A stretch of DNA of 64,000 nt from positions 992,001 through 1,056,000 of the forward strand of contig VTFK01000023.1 in the NCBI GenBank assembly GCA_009617715.1. The letters run 5' to 3'. Below are positions 32,740 through 44,835 of the stretch, piece by piece. A model generated the notes under the pieces. That model was not told where the DNA came from and did no database searches. It saw nothing but the letters and a program-made list of their open reading frames with translations. Both the position numbers and the translations under genes were made by a program. The DNA comes from Plectrocnemia conspersa. Taxonomy: Eukaryota; Arthropoda; Insecta; Trichoptera; Polycentropodidae. The stretch's first letter is position 1; every line of letters starts with the position of its first letter.

Positions 32740-33900
32740 GGCCAGAGTAGAATGTTACTTAAAAAAAGTTCAAGTAAAATTATATATAGTTGGAATTTTA
32801 AGAAGCAAAAATATACATGTATCTAAAAAGTGATGGAAGAAGTAGTAATTAAACAAATAAAGAATTTTATTATTTCTCAAAACATTCTATGTGAACAACA
32901 ATCGGGATTCAGAGAAAAACATTTCACTGAGACTGCATTACAAGTAGTGATAAATGATTGGTTGTTGGCCAAGGATATAAACAAAATCATTGGAGCAGTT
33001 TTCTTGGATTTCAAGAGAGCTTTCGAATCAATAGACAGTATAATAATGTTGAAGAAATTAGAGTATATCAGTATAAGTGAAATGGTTTTAAGATGGCTTA
33101 ATATTTATTATAAAAAAAGTTAAAATAAAATATGCATATTCCAAAGAGAAATTAATATCTCACGGTGTACCACAGGGGTCTAAATTGGGACCATTGGTAT
33201 TTATATTATATATTAATGATATAGTTAATAATGTATAAAAGTGTAAAATACGTCTGTTTGCAGACGACACATAAATGTATTGCATAGGTGATAGGTAAAA
33301 TTTGTTTGATGTAAAAATTAGCTATTAATTTAAATCAATTAACAAAATAATAATAATGTAGCTCTAATATCATACTTCGTAGATAAAAAGTCTCATTATA
33401 TGTTCTGTTGGGCAATATAAAGCATAAAAATAGTTAAAAAATTATAGCATTTATTTCATACCCTTTGAACTATAAAATGCGCATCAAAGGCAATACACAT
33501 TTTTTAAATGATAAAAATAAAGCAATGCTTAGCAGACGATAAAATCCCGCATCTCAAAAGGACTTAAAACTGAGAAACTGAATGTTTACACAAAGAAAAT
33601 TACTGTAGCGAAATTACTTGGGAAACTATGTTGAGCGAAAATCGGATTCGAAGTGAGTCCGTTCGTTCGCTCGGCTACTTGGACTTATTCAATAACGCAA
33701 TTTTCAATAGTCATGATTGAGCGAGACGGGTCAGCTTACTTCTATAATCCTTTTACAAACAACGTATAAAATAATATGCTGCAGTAAAACACGCCATTTA
33801 GCATTATTTACGCTACGTGCACGCAAAGTAAGGAACGGAATCATAAAAGGATTGATTCTTGATTGTATTGAAATATATTTTAATTCTAATTTATTTTTTT
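32740..33900 (+). pseudogene. CR1/jockey-like LINE reverse transcriptase relic
   Basis: The frame 32830-33123 reads LCEQQSGFREKHFTETALQ and VFLDFKRAFESID, which are RT fingers and motif A with the first catalytic aspartate. After a stop and a frame change, HGVPQGSKLGPLVFILYIND (from 33160) is RT motif B. RLFADDT near 33254-33271 is motif C, with the two catalytic aspartates still present. Stops after ADDT and throughout the rest make it non-functional. A possible C-terminal remnant is the 61-codon frame at 33717-33902 (LFTLRARKVRNGIIK). The endonuclease domain and 5-prime end are missing. Confidence 0.8.
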
Positions 33901-33902
33901 AG

Positions 33903-34945
33903 CTAATTAAACAAGAAGGTCTAATGTAAAACGCTAAGCATATTTGAATAAAAATAATATAAAGGAACAAATCAATTTAATATCTTTCTCCGGAAAAAAA
34001 GCAGAAAAGCACCGATAAGTGCAGTTGCCTTTGTTGAGGTTAAAAAAAACTGATTCGTCTCCAATAATAAGGAGTATTTCGCTTCACTGGCACCATATTC
34101 AAAGACATTCAAGTTCTCAATTATTCATAGTTCTAATATTAAATAATTCGAATAAATCCGTATTTTTTTCTCAATTTTTACTGATATTAATTTATTCAAC
34201 CAATTAGTGCAAAAAATAAGTTAATTACATGGAATATATTATTTAATTAAAAAATAAGTATTTAATAAAACATCATTAATTACTGATTAATGATGACGTC
34301 AAAAATGTTTAATTTATTATTACGTACTTTTTAATCAGGGACTGCTTTTTCAAATGCGATTAAATTAATTCGGCAAAATTTATGGAACATTTAAAATACA
34401 TCACTCTATCGAATTTATTGTATATACAATAGTTTGGAACGAATTTATATAAAGAACGAATGGTTTACATAAATGAAGATTTACATATAAATTAAATAAC
34501 TAAAAATAAATTAACAGCGATTGAATTATTGAAATGATTGACATAAAATATTTGCGTCCTGAAAAAACAAATACAAAAACGTAGCACGAACTTCACAATA
34601 ATTTGAGATAAGCGTTAAATGATAATAAAGGATGGGCCTTTCCAACATTTTGTTGAGTTCAACTAACGAATTCTGCGAATCTCGGTCATAGTTGACACCA
34701 CCGATAAACATTTTATTCGCAAAAGCATTTGTTTGTTAAGAAGAAGCGTCTCATTGTCTCACATTTTGAAGCAAAATAAAGACGCATAAAGGACCATGTA
34801 TTATGAAGCTGCACTAAAAAACGACTGTGTTACTCTACTATACGATTTTTTTCAAATTTCATTCGAGATAGTATAAACGAATATTTTACGAATATTGATC
34901 GGGCGAATAATTCGAATATTCGATTGAGAACACTTGTTACGAGAT
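33903..34945. other. AT-rich stretch with a small hairpin next to a CRE-type site
   Basis: CATCATTAAT (34271-34280) and ATTAATGATG (34286-34295) form a perfect 10-bp stem with a 5-base loop. It overlaps TGACGTCA at 34294-34301, a perfect CRE-type palindrome. Nothing else was recognised. Confidence 0.4.
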
Positions 34946-34949
34946 TGTT

Positions 34950-35015
34950 AAAGTGACACGCGCTCCGCATAACACAAATTTTGACGATGTGCATACTAAA
35001 TCTGCTCGAACTCGA
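34950..35015 (+). repeat. Dispersed repeat family P, copy 1
   Basis: AAAGTGACACGCGCTCCGC (34950-34968) is identical to 44574-44592. Further on, GACGATGTGCATACTAAATC and GCTCGAAC match GAACGATGTGTATGCAAAATC and GCTCGAAC of copy 2. The intervening segment is deleted here. Confidence 0.6.
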
Positions 35016-35099
35016 AATATAAATGTATCAGTAACATTTAATAAGTGTATTTATTCTAATCACCATCTCGATTAAATTTGAAACTAATATCAAGAGAAA

Positions 35100-35560
35100 G
35101 AAAATCATTGGAATATACTGGGTCAGTAGCGGAATGCAAATTATCCTATTAGTCTAATCAACCTTGCACTCTCCAACACAGAAAAATATCCCCTTCGCTA
35201 ATTCAAAACCGCAGTCAGCTCGACAGCATAGATTAAGGCGATAATGTGGCACTTTTCGTCGGAGAATTTACTGTAGTGTGGCACGAGAGCGCGACGTGCG
35301 GAAAATCTGAAAATCAATATGGCCGCGCGCGGATACAGTCATTTTCGCAGGAAAATTAGTCTCGATCGGCACCGAGAGATGAGGCACGTGCTACGCAGCA
35401 GCAGCAGGAACGGGAAGTACTCGACGGGATGATATATGCGGCACGGGACACGTGCGATCGATAAGTTCCCGGACTGACGGCGCGCTTATTTATCGCGGAG
35501 CACTCCCGCATACTATTAGCGCGTAGCGCAAGATTAACGCTTTGCGAAAAATCTGGTCGT
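35100..35560. other. GC-richer block, candidate regulatory element
   Basis: Unique-looking GC-richer DNA with GCGACGTGCGGAAAATC, ATGGCCGCGCGCGG and GCAGCAGCAGCAGG. The 96-codon minus-strand frame (35356-35646) is serine/arginine-rich with no recognisable domain. Confidence 0.3.
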
Positions 35561-37249
35561 TTCTTGTGACACATGTTACTCTGAATCTCTTCTCTGCTCA
35601 AATATGTATGATACATACAAAATATATTCGTAAAGCAAAGATACATTGAATATAAAAAATGTTGTACACCGTAATCCAGTGACTTAATAATGTCATATGT
35701 TTTTTTTATTATAATATTAATTTATCTCCACTTTAATATGCAGAATAATCAAGATTAATAATAAGCAAGTGTTAAAAGATCACATATCACTAAACGAAAT
35801 ACGCATCTGAATTATTTTAGACTCAATTCAGGCATTTTTAAAACACTGCAAGCACAAATACAACTGAGACACGTTACGCGGTTCTTAACAGAAACAGCAG
35901 TGTTTCCAACCAAATTGTTTATTTTTAAATAATCGAATATTTTACTTCATTATAAATAAACTTATGTATACGTGATAACTTTGACAACATGTTGTCCGAT
36001 TTTTATGTGCCTTTCTATAAAAATAATACATCGCTAAATTAATATCTGCATATTTATCTCAAATAAATAATTGTTTTTATAGTATGAATATATTTGCCTC
36101 CATAAGAGCAAATAACACGATATTATGCGCGCGTACGTTTAAACGAAATATAATTTAAGTAGCAAACTAAGTAGTATGTTTGAAAAGTAATTTTTATACC
36201 CATAAATTTATTTTGACGTATATTAGACGCTTTAATGTTTCCGGACGAACTAAGTTACATAGCTAATTTGATAATGTATTATTAAATATTTGTTAGAACA
36301 ACAAAGAAAGCGTAGAGTTTAGAAAATTCATTAATAAAGTATAAAATATGTAATGCAAAAAATGACCTGCTTTTAAACAGAATTAAATAGTAGCTTATAT
36401 TATACTTTAAAAAAATAAAAAATATTACCACAAAATAGAACATATAATACTTATATATTATACGATAAAAAACATAAAAGTAACATATATTTTTATATTT
36501 ATTGCTCATATAAAATATAATTTATTCATAGCATAATTAAATTTAGCTTAAAATTATTATGAGCTGCTCGAAAATTTAAGTATATTAAAAAGGCACATAC
36601 AATTAAATTGCGCCCATTGTAATACATGGATATAATAAATATGTCGGCAATAACTGATAATTAAAATTAACATATTTAAACAATAGTTTAACGATGAGAG
36701 ACATAAATACATAATCGCTTAATACATGACTCAATTAAAATATATTTAAACACTTTTTCATAACATTATTTAAAAATATTTTGCCATATTTCTACCGTAA
36801 AATTCACCACAGTGTATTCTGCACTGAATTTGTTAAATTTAATAACAGTTTTTAATACCATATGTGTAGTAATTAAATTCTGGAATCTTTCAAAATAGTC
36901 AAAAGCAAAATATCACACAATTCAACGTGAGTATTCTAACCATTTTGAAAACCGTCATACTAAAGTTTATACCCGTCAGGATACATACACAAACACATAA
37001 ATCTTTGTAACATGACGTATGAAATATTGTCAAACGGTGGTTCGTCTGCTTCCCTGAGCGGAAATTGAACTAAAAATCTCTCGATGTGATCATCAGATAC
37101 ATGCAAGTATAAAGTATAAAATATAAATTGAGAGATGCATGAAAGAATTTTACAAGCTAGACCAAAGCAATATACAATTTTGCGCGATCAGCAAAATCAG
37201 CAAATTTGCTTGTGTCTTTTGTGAGATTTCATTTACTTTTCGTACTTCC
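35561..37249. other. AT-rich stretch, nothing firm
   Basis: Near 37035-37090 the minus strand carries a weak B-box-like TAGTTCAATTTCC, which could be a decayed SINE head. No A box was found. Otherwise nothing was recognised. Confidence 0.35.
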
Positions 37250-37520
37250 ACAAATCAACGGATAAAATAAGCGAAACGTATAAACGAGTCTCGGAAAAAT
37301 GCAGCGTCTCGACAGGTTCCAGATTAAAGTACTCAGAGGGACTTTCGGGATACGCTGTCATAAACATGTACGGCAATATTGCTCTACACATCACATATAA
37401 CGCGAAGGAGTGAAGATAAATTTGAGAAGAAAATCTTCGAGATTAGACCCGAAGGTGTACGACCCGCACCGTGAAAGACCGTGATGTAACCTATGGGTGA
37501 GATTGCGAGGAAAGCTTCTG
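37250..37520. other. GC-richer block, nothing recognised
   Basis: Non-repetitive sequence with moderately raised GC content and no recognisable domain or element end. It may belong with the next block. Confidence 0.25.
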
Positions 37521-37854
37521 GATTTTATGTACTAGGCAATAAAAATGTATAAATAATGCGTAAACAGTACAAAAACTAGTCGTGAAGGTCGATGTTTACA
37601 TAAGTCTTGATTTTTTCTGAGTTAATAAAACTTAATGTCTAATCATATTCATATTCATATTATACATAAAAATCTTTGCTATATTACCACTTCTTCAAAA
37701 GTAGTGTTTATTTACAATTATTATAGGGTTTATTTACACGTATTTTATAAGAAAAGATAATAATTTGCATCAATTTTTTTTTATAAACTGTTCAATTGTA
37801 GCGCATATTATCTACATATTTAACAATTTTTATTAGTTTTCATATAAAAGTTCT
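37521..37854. other. AT-rich stretch, nothing recognised
   Basis: It lies between two GC-richer blocks. No coding relic, repeat boundary or RNA gene was recognised. Confidence 0.4.
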
Positions 37855-38115
37855 AGAACTGCTCGGCTAGATCAGATCGAACGGTCGATGTGAAAGTGGC
37901 TGCTCATATAGAGTTGCCTCGATCGATTCGGCGTAGCTCCGTTTGCTACCAATTCGGCTGAATTCTTAGAGAAGCCATAGTTCTGTGGTTAAGTTCAGAG
38001 TGAAAAGTCTTTACTGAAGTTCTGGTGAAATTATTGACAAAAGTGATTGAATAAGACAGTGTTCTGGCTTATATATCTTTAAGAAATAGGGAGACGTCTA
38101 ACGCCCCTTCCAGGT
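37855..38115 (+). promoter_or_regulatory. Promoter- or LTR-like segment
   Basis: CTCGGCTAGATCAGATCG and GAACGGTCGATG are followed by a CATATAG box (near 37905). A moderately GC-rich stretch then runs to CCTTCCAG|GTAATG (38106-38117), which fits a splice donor. This is the layout of a promoter with a non-coding first exon, or of an LTR and leader. A faint similarity near 43480 (CTGCTTGGCTGAACTAAATC) might mean it is repetitive. No ORF is present. Confidence 0.25.
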
Positions 38116-38119
38116 AATG

Positions 38120-38979
38120 ATTCTTTGACCAATCCTGATGATTCGAGGCCTAGTCAACGATTTTACTGTTTTATCTAATAGTTATAGGTACGGTAATGTA
38201 CATCAAAATGGATATGCAAAACTGCTCTTTTGTTTACTCACGCCGAAGAAAACTATTACTGAATTTGAGGGATACAAATCGATCAGTTTCATATCGTTTA
38301 ACAAGTCTATAATACATAATTTCGAAGCATTTTGGGTGGTCCTAACATAATTATTGTTTATATGAATGAACTCTTATTTTAGTCCTTATATTTTTTTTAT
38401 CTTTTTGTGATTGGAATAATTAAAAAAACGAGATTTAAGTTTGTATGCTGTACTTATGGTTTAATATATTTCTTTACTTTTCGTGAGAGTGGAAAGTCAG
38501 ATTGTTAGAGTCAGTTGTGTGCAATTTTGAAAGCTTTTGCAACTTTTGACATCTGAAAATTGACAGAACTATCCTACTCTAAAATTATATGATTGCTTCA
38601 TTGTAAAGTCGAAGTGCAAAACATATCCTTTATGAAAAAAATCATACAAACTTATATATAGTATTTAAATGCAATTTTATTTATGTTTATAGGCTATCAT
38701 TAACTTGTGTAATTAACCCCAATTAATAGTATTTATTTTATCTGACACTTGCACTACCGATATTGTACAATTAATTAAAATTCTAATTTTAAATAATTAC
38801 TTCGCCAAAGATTTTCCTTAAAATCCAACTTAATTATCATATTTAAGGTTGAAAGTAAACAAAGAAAATCGCCTATTTATGATACAAGTGACGGTTTCAT
38901 TAACAATAATTCTTAAGAGACTAAAAAAATAAAACATTTACACTTATCCGTCCTTTTAAATTGCATTCATCAAGATTAA
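38120..38979. other. AT-rich stretch, nothing recognised
   Basis: No repeat boundary, coding relic or RNA gene was recognised. Confidence 0.4.
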
Positions 38980-39450
38980 ATTGCGATTCCAATCCTGTTC
39001 CATCGAAAGCTCTCGCCTAGAGCGCTTTCGTAGTTAAAGCTCCGTCGTCTTCGCTTATAAACACAATGCATAATAGCTCTCTCCGATCAAAATTCGAAAC
39101 CTCATCCGGTAGTATCTTCAAAAAGTGTACTGTTTGTGCCTGTTAAGCTACACACCGCTTCGGTTAATAATTAAATGTATGTACGAGTACATTTAAATCG
39201 AATCACGCCGGCGAAATTAACATTAGCGTTCCTCTCAAAGAGAGAGAGAGAGAAAATCTCGAAAGCTCTCGAACGACGCTTGAAATTAAATTAACATTTT
39301 ATAATCGCAAGGTGGTATTGCCTCTCGTCGCCTCCTTTATGCGTCTCCTAACGTGATTTTAATTAATAATTAACCGCCATACTTTTGCGTGCTTTCATAA
39401 CCAACTCTCAGTCGTTCCCATTCCGTCTTTTTGACATTCTCGTTGTACGT
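38980..39450. other. GC-richer block, candidate regulatory element
   Basis: CGAAAGCTCTCGCC facing GAGCGCTTTCG (39004-39030) forms an imperfect stem. A short (AG)n run lies at about 39239-39253, and TAATTAATAATTAAC homeodomain-type cores close the block near 39360. No recognisable domain is encoded. Confidence 0.3.
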
Positions 39451-40690
39451 ATTTATATTATAATGTCTGGCACGGTATATGTTTTTATGCTTTTTACCAT
39501 TTTCTATGCCTTTTAACAGTCTCATTTTGAATTTAATTGTTTTGTATACGTTTGCTACGTGAGCATCATAATGAGGATTCACAATTTGAACACGAGACAT
39601 ATCAAGATGTGGATTTTTTAGATTTTCGAATGGACTTAAAAATAATGAAATTCACTTTTTATAATTTTTCATATTATTACAGCTACAGTTAATAGTTGCG
39701 TTTTTTATAGTATACTTTTCCAAAATGGATTATGGGACGGAAACTTTTTGCTGGCAACACAAAAAATTAAAGCCCGCAGATATGTAATATACTTTACTTG
39801 GTATTATGGTTATATTTATGAAAATCCAGTGTAATAAATATATATAAATTTAATTATAAATAAATAAAATATGTTTCATGATATTTAATATCTAAAAACT
39901 CAACTAGTACATATAGTACCAATATACTATTAAGATATTTTTATTTAGTAATTTCAGTAATCGAACACTTTTTTTTAACAATATCACTGATACAGTAAAT
40001 TATAGGGTTTTATTATAATATTAATATGTATATACTATAAATAACTAATTAATGAGCTATTATTTTTTATATATATTTTTGCTCAATTATCAAATAATAT
40101 TAAGAGAATTCACTCGTAAATTTTGAAAATGGCAAAAGTCATAAAGTTGGCCCTTTATAATTTCAGTAAATAAAGGTTTACCATTTAACAAACCATTTTA
40201 AATAATTCAAAGCCACTGAAAAATTTAAATCATTAATAATAGCTTCATTTAAATCCATAGGAAATATCATTTATCATTAATTCAACAATTAGAAAAAAAA
40301 GTCTTAAAGAGAGTTTAATAAGCATCTTACGGATTAATGGAAAAAGAATTCAAAATATTTAAATCGACCGGCAAGATAATAAACAACTTAAAGTGGTTGT
40401 TTGATGCCCTGTTGTCGATTAAGACAACGAACTAACAACGAGACAAAACGAAAAAACTTTTCCACAACCGAAAATTTCTTAACAAAAAAAAAACAAAAAT
40501 GGGCTAATTTAGATTGTATGTGTAAAAAGTTATTTTAAGAAAAATGTTTGATTTTCTAGTTTATAAAATATAATATAGATGTTTAAATATTATTTGAAAA
40601 ATAAAAATAGTGAAGATATTTTATATATACATATAAAGAAATCTACAGAAATTAGCTATATTAAATATCATATTTAATTACTAAATTTTA
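39451..40690. other. AT-rich stretch, nothing recognised
   Basis: The 76-codon minus-strand frame at 39370-39600 at the left edge has no recognisable domain. Confidence 0.4.
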
Positions 40691-40696
40691 CATATA

Positions 40697-41701
40697 CAGG
40701 CGGCCCTCAACTTTTGAACGTTCGACTTTCGCATAATTCGCTATTTCGCACATTTAAAAAAAAACATTTTTTTTTAATTTAATTTTTTTTTTTAAAAACG
40801 TTCTGATGGCGGTGAATCTTTTGCTTCAATCGGACGTTCGTATGATACAAACAGGTCTACAATATGTTAAATTTTGCAAAATAAAAATATAATTAAAGAA
40901 TATGTTCAAAATTGTGGAAAATAAAGATATATTTCCACAATATTTAATGATATGTTTCCAAAAAAATACAGCAAAATAAAACATGGATGAAATGGAAAAT
41001 CTTTGTCATTGTAGATCGATGACCAACATCAAAAAAAAGATGTCCCTCTGAGTATTTCAATTATTCAAGCAAAAGCTCTTAGATTGGAAGGATAGATTAA
41101 AAAAATATTTTAGCACGGTTTTTTAAGCAAGTAACGGTTGGTTTTACAATTTTAAAATGAGGTATTCTTTTCATAATATTAAATTTACTGGAGAATCGGC
41201 TGATGCGAATAAAGATACCGCAAAAGAATTTATTTCCTAATTATCCAAAATTATTGAAGATGGAGAATATTCCTCTAGCCGAATATTTAATGTAGACGAG
41301 ACAGGTTTATTTTGGAAAACTCTTTAACAATGAAAAATATGAATGAAGCCTTCACGCACCTTGACAATTTTTTTAATATTAGGGAAGATTGTGATCCCAA
41401 TGGAGAATGCATATCTCAAGTGCGTGGGGCGATCAATAAAAACATAGCATGTTATAAAATACTATATGAAGAAAAGAAAAAGAATAGTGGATAACTCTTG
41501 ATAACTTTTCAAATGAAACACCCGCAAACCCCACTTAAACGTGACTCTCAAATGCCTCTTAAACATCTTATATTTACTTGATAAATAAATATTTTAAAAT
41601 ACACACAATTTAAATTTTTTGTACTTCCCTCGACTTTCGTATATTCAACATTTGCACACATTTTCAGGAACCAATTATGTGCGAAAGTCGAGGGCCGCCT
41701 G
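40697..41701 (+). mobile_element. Internally deleted Tigger/pogo element with intact ends
   Basis: The ends are CAGGCGGCCCTCAACTTTTG (40697-40716) and, read inward from the right, CAGGCGGCCCTCGACTTTCG. TA target dinucleotides sit at 40695-40696 and 41702-41703. Motifs resembling CGACTTTCGCA recur inside both ends, as expected for sites bound by a CENP-B-type helix-turn-helix. At 1005 bp it is well below autonomous length (about 2-2.8 kb), and its transposase is represented only by relic segments. Confidence 0.85.
41010..41570 (+). pseudogene. Tigger/jerky transposase relic, internally deleted
   Basis: Broken plus-strand frames follow the family. A segment from about 41156 reads MRYSFHNIKFTGESADANKD. 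It is followed by KIIEDGEYSSSRIFNVDETG and LFWK, the first catalytic-aspartate motif. The sequence then jumps within a few codons to the C-terminus: the frame 41312-41494 has LDNFFNIREDCDPNG and YKILYEEKKK, normally about 200 residues further on. This gives an exact internal deletion point near 41318. The DNA-binding N-terminus is badly decayed. Confidence 0.75.
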
Positions 41702-41703
41702 TA

Positions 41704-42229
41704 TATTTTTTTCATTTAGCAAAATCTGCGAGATGTGAAAATCAAAATATTTTTTTTTTAGAAAAAAACATCAAAAATCGTGAATGACTAGATAAAATGT
41801 ATGAAATGTATTTGATGGCAATCGATAAAAGGATTTTAGTTGTTTCGGGAGCTTAGAAATGTAAGAATATTTTCAACTATTAACTATTGCTATATTATAA
41901 TTATGAATAAATATATAATTCAACATACATTCATAAAGTTAGTGTAAGTACATTATCATTTAAGCACCATATCTATTATATATTATGATATCGAATCTTT
42001 ATAATTTGAAAAATTTAATAGGAGAAGCCATTATTAAGGATTATATGAACGCAGCGCCAGTGGTAGATTTACAACATGAATGAATAATTAACTATTAGTT
42101 TCCCTAAATTTTACATATGCGAATTCGCAACAAAAAATAGATTTGGTTAAATTCAACATATTGCAAAAAAAATCGTTGAAAACGGTTATTTTCCGCTGAA
42201 CAATCGTACTTTTTTTATGACAATTTGCC
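41704..42229. other. AT-rich stretch, nothing recognised
   Basis: No repeat, coding relic or RNA gene was recognised. Confidence 0.4.
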
Positions 42230-42780
42230 AATGATTACAGACCGCGGAAGCACAAAGCTCACGCGAAAGCTTCAAATGCGTCACTTTCGAACACGTCAAT
42301 GTGTGCCCTTCTTGCGTAGAGGGTAATTCGATCAAAATTACACACGAGCCGCACACACCCACGCACTATAATTGATAACTCGTCGGTATCAATCGCGCCG
42401 CAACTTTCCACTTTGGGGGATTTCTCTCCCGACAACGTTCTAAATTCGCACAAACATCACCCCCGCCCCTTCGTTCGAGTGGGGTGGGTACTTTTTGGCA
42501 AATTGCTACATTGTAAGCGAATAATTTAGCTCGCTCGTGTGTTTCGCGGATAACTAGTTAAAAGCCATAAGACACGCGGCGCGAAGCGTTCACGTGTCTC
42601 TCAATAAATAATGAGCCGTTTGGCTTTTCGCGTGCGTGTATCCGTATGTACGTATGTGCTATGTAAAGCTCGTAATGTGCGAGGGAAAATAATCGTCGGC
42701 TAAATTTTCCATTGAGAAAATCCCGAGAGAATTCACGTTCGGGAAAGCGGGAAAAAACATACACAAAATACGGTAGAAGA
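42230..42780. other. GC-richer block, candidate regulatory element
   Basis: It includes ACACACCCACGCAC, CAATCGCGCCGCAAC and GGCGCGAAGCG. Two minus-strand frames of 64 and 68 codons lack recognisable domains. No repeat structure was seen. Confidence 0.3.
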
Positions 42781-44370
42781 GAGTAAAAATAACTATAAGT
42801 CGTTTTTAGAATGCTTTTTTCCTCATATGCTCTTTATATGTGTACGATATATTCGGCTTATTAAATTTGCAATATCATATTTGATAGTATCTATAATATA
42901 TAGTTCCTGAGTTGGGTACGTCGTACGACCTAGGAATATTTCACGGATTTTATGGATACCAATTCCAGGCAAGTAAAGATGTAGTAGACCTCGACCATAT
43001 AAACAATAAATCAAGTTGCCATTAAAAATAGTGATACATAAAAATGTATAAGCATATTTTTTCCCTATTATTACTATTAATCATTATGATTAACCTGTAT
43101 TATTTTTTTTTAATAATTCAACTGACACTAATCAGTTAATTAAAATCAAATATTATACAACATAAATCTGAAACTTTCGCGACTCGCAAAATCCTAAAAA
43201 ATAAAGATTTTTTACAAAAAATATAATTTTGTTTAAGCAGATTTTTACTTAAATTTTATAACGCTTAGAATATTTTTTTTATTAATAGTTCAATATATGT
43301 TTTCTTTTCTTCATTTCTAGAAGATAATTTACGAAGCAATAATAATTGATTTTTTAATTAACTATCCTTTAACTTGGTCCTCGAAATGTTTATAAAAAAA
43401 TAACATGCGGACTAAATCTGTTAAAGATGCATCGTAGTACTATTTCATGAGTCTCTAAAAATAAGCTCTTGAAGATTCAAAGTGACTGCTTGGCTGAACT
43501 AAATCAAACGATCAGATTAGAATCGATTGCTTTATCTGTACTTCCTTAATGCAAGTCCGGTATAAACCTTCGTATGTTCGAAAACAAAAGTAAAAAATTA
43601 GCATGAAGTGATTTTTCAATGTCAGTGTTACTTCTGATAGTTGTCTTGCATAAAAGAGAACATTCGTTATTTGTGTCGGCACGCTATATTTCGGCGTTAT
43701 TTGATTTTTATAAGAAGATATATATCGATTTTATTTGTCCTTTGTCCCTGTCGCTAAAGCCCAAACGGCATTTGCAAATGACGAAAATATAAAAATATGG
43801 CTCTTAAAACTAGATTTGGACAAACTAATTAGTGGTCCTGACATGGCATACAAACATACATTTATAATATGACTATATTTTATTGGAGTATATTCTAATT
43901 TTTATTACAAATATGACTATTATGACTATGTTTTCTCAATATGTCATGATGGCCATTATACAAACAATAATTACACCATTAACATTAAGAAGACAACAAT
44001 TAGAAATATTTATCAGTTACACGAAGCTATTGTGGATTAATAATCTTAATGGTTTGCGCAAGAAGAGCATTCTTAAATAAAGCGTGTGGATGCCACACGC
44101 ACTAAGCGACGAGAACAAGGCGACGCGCCTGCCTCATATCGCGAGAATCACGCGAGAAAAAATAAATCTCTTGAATAGAAAACTGTTGCTCATATTCTCT
44201 CGATGTAGCACTATCAAATTATAATTTATTTAAGTCTCTACAACTTAATTTTAATTATTTAGTGAAGCTAAATCATTTCTTTCTGAATATTTTATAACTC
44301 ACAGCCAGCCAGTTTTTAAAAATGTGGGATTAAAAACTTGCTGATCGATAAAAAAATAATCAATAAAAAG
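42781..44370. other. AT-rich stretch with a perfect octamer palindrome
   Basis: ATTTGCAAAT at about 43770-43779 is an exact POU-type octamer site. ATGACTAT-type units recur near 43868-43930. Otherwise nothing was recognised. Confidence 0.35.
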
Positions 44371-44420
44371 TATTCTACAAAATAATCTTCATCTGTCGAT
44401 GAAGATTATTTTGTAGAATA
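44371..44420. repeat. Perfect 23-bp inverted repeat with a 4-base loop
   Basis: The left arm TATTCTACAAAATAATCTTC (44371-44390) continues ATC. After the loop TGTC the exact complement follows to 44420. Perfect complementarity with a tiny loop suggests a recent template-switch event or a small hairpin element rather than a microRNA precursor, which usually has mismatches. Confidence 0.9.
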
Positions 44421-44573
44421 ATATTGTAAGATAAATTTGTTGAGAAAATATTTTTCATTAAAAAAAAGTCAAAAATAAGGCTGAAAATATCACAAAATTA
44501 TGAATATTTCTAGATGTGTATTAGAACGTAACAGTTTAGCGTATCTTACAGAACAAAAATAGCCAAGAAATGA

Positions 44574-44830
44574 AAAAGTGACACGCGCTCCGCTTAGCGA
44601 AGCCGAGCATCCTCAACGCCTTTTCACAAACTTGAACGATGTGTATGCAAAATCTCCATCCTTGCTCGAACGCTTCTCACAAGTCATTAACGAAAGGTTT
44701 TCTACACAAAGTTCCTCCTGCACTGTAAGAGAATTCCGCCGAAAATGTGATAATTTGGTAATGCAGAAAAGTAGTCGATTGTCAATTGACCATCTCCACA
44801 GCGACTTTAGATATTTTTGTATAGGATGAA
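44574..44830 (+). repeat. Dispersed repeat family P, copy 2, with an 83-codon frame
   Basis: The first 19 bases are identical to 34950-34968, and GATGTGTATGCAAAATC with GCTCGAACGC also matches copy 1. The open frame 44578-44829 (LSEAEHPQRLFTNLNDVYAK, then LLERFSQVINERFS) has protein-like composition but matches no family I recognise. It may be an exon-like part of a transposon. Confidence 0.4.
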
Positions 44831-44835
44831 TCAAA

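Noticed and set aside
44371..44420. microRNA precursor
   Set aside because: The stem is only 23 bp, perfectly paired with a 4-base loop. Animal precursors are longer and contain mismatches.
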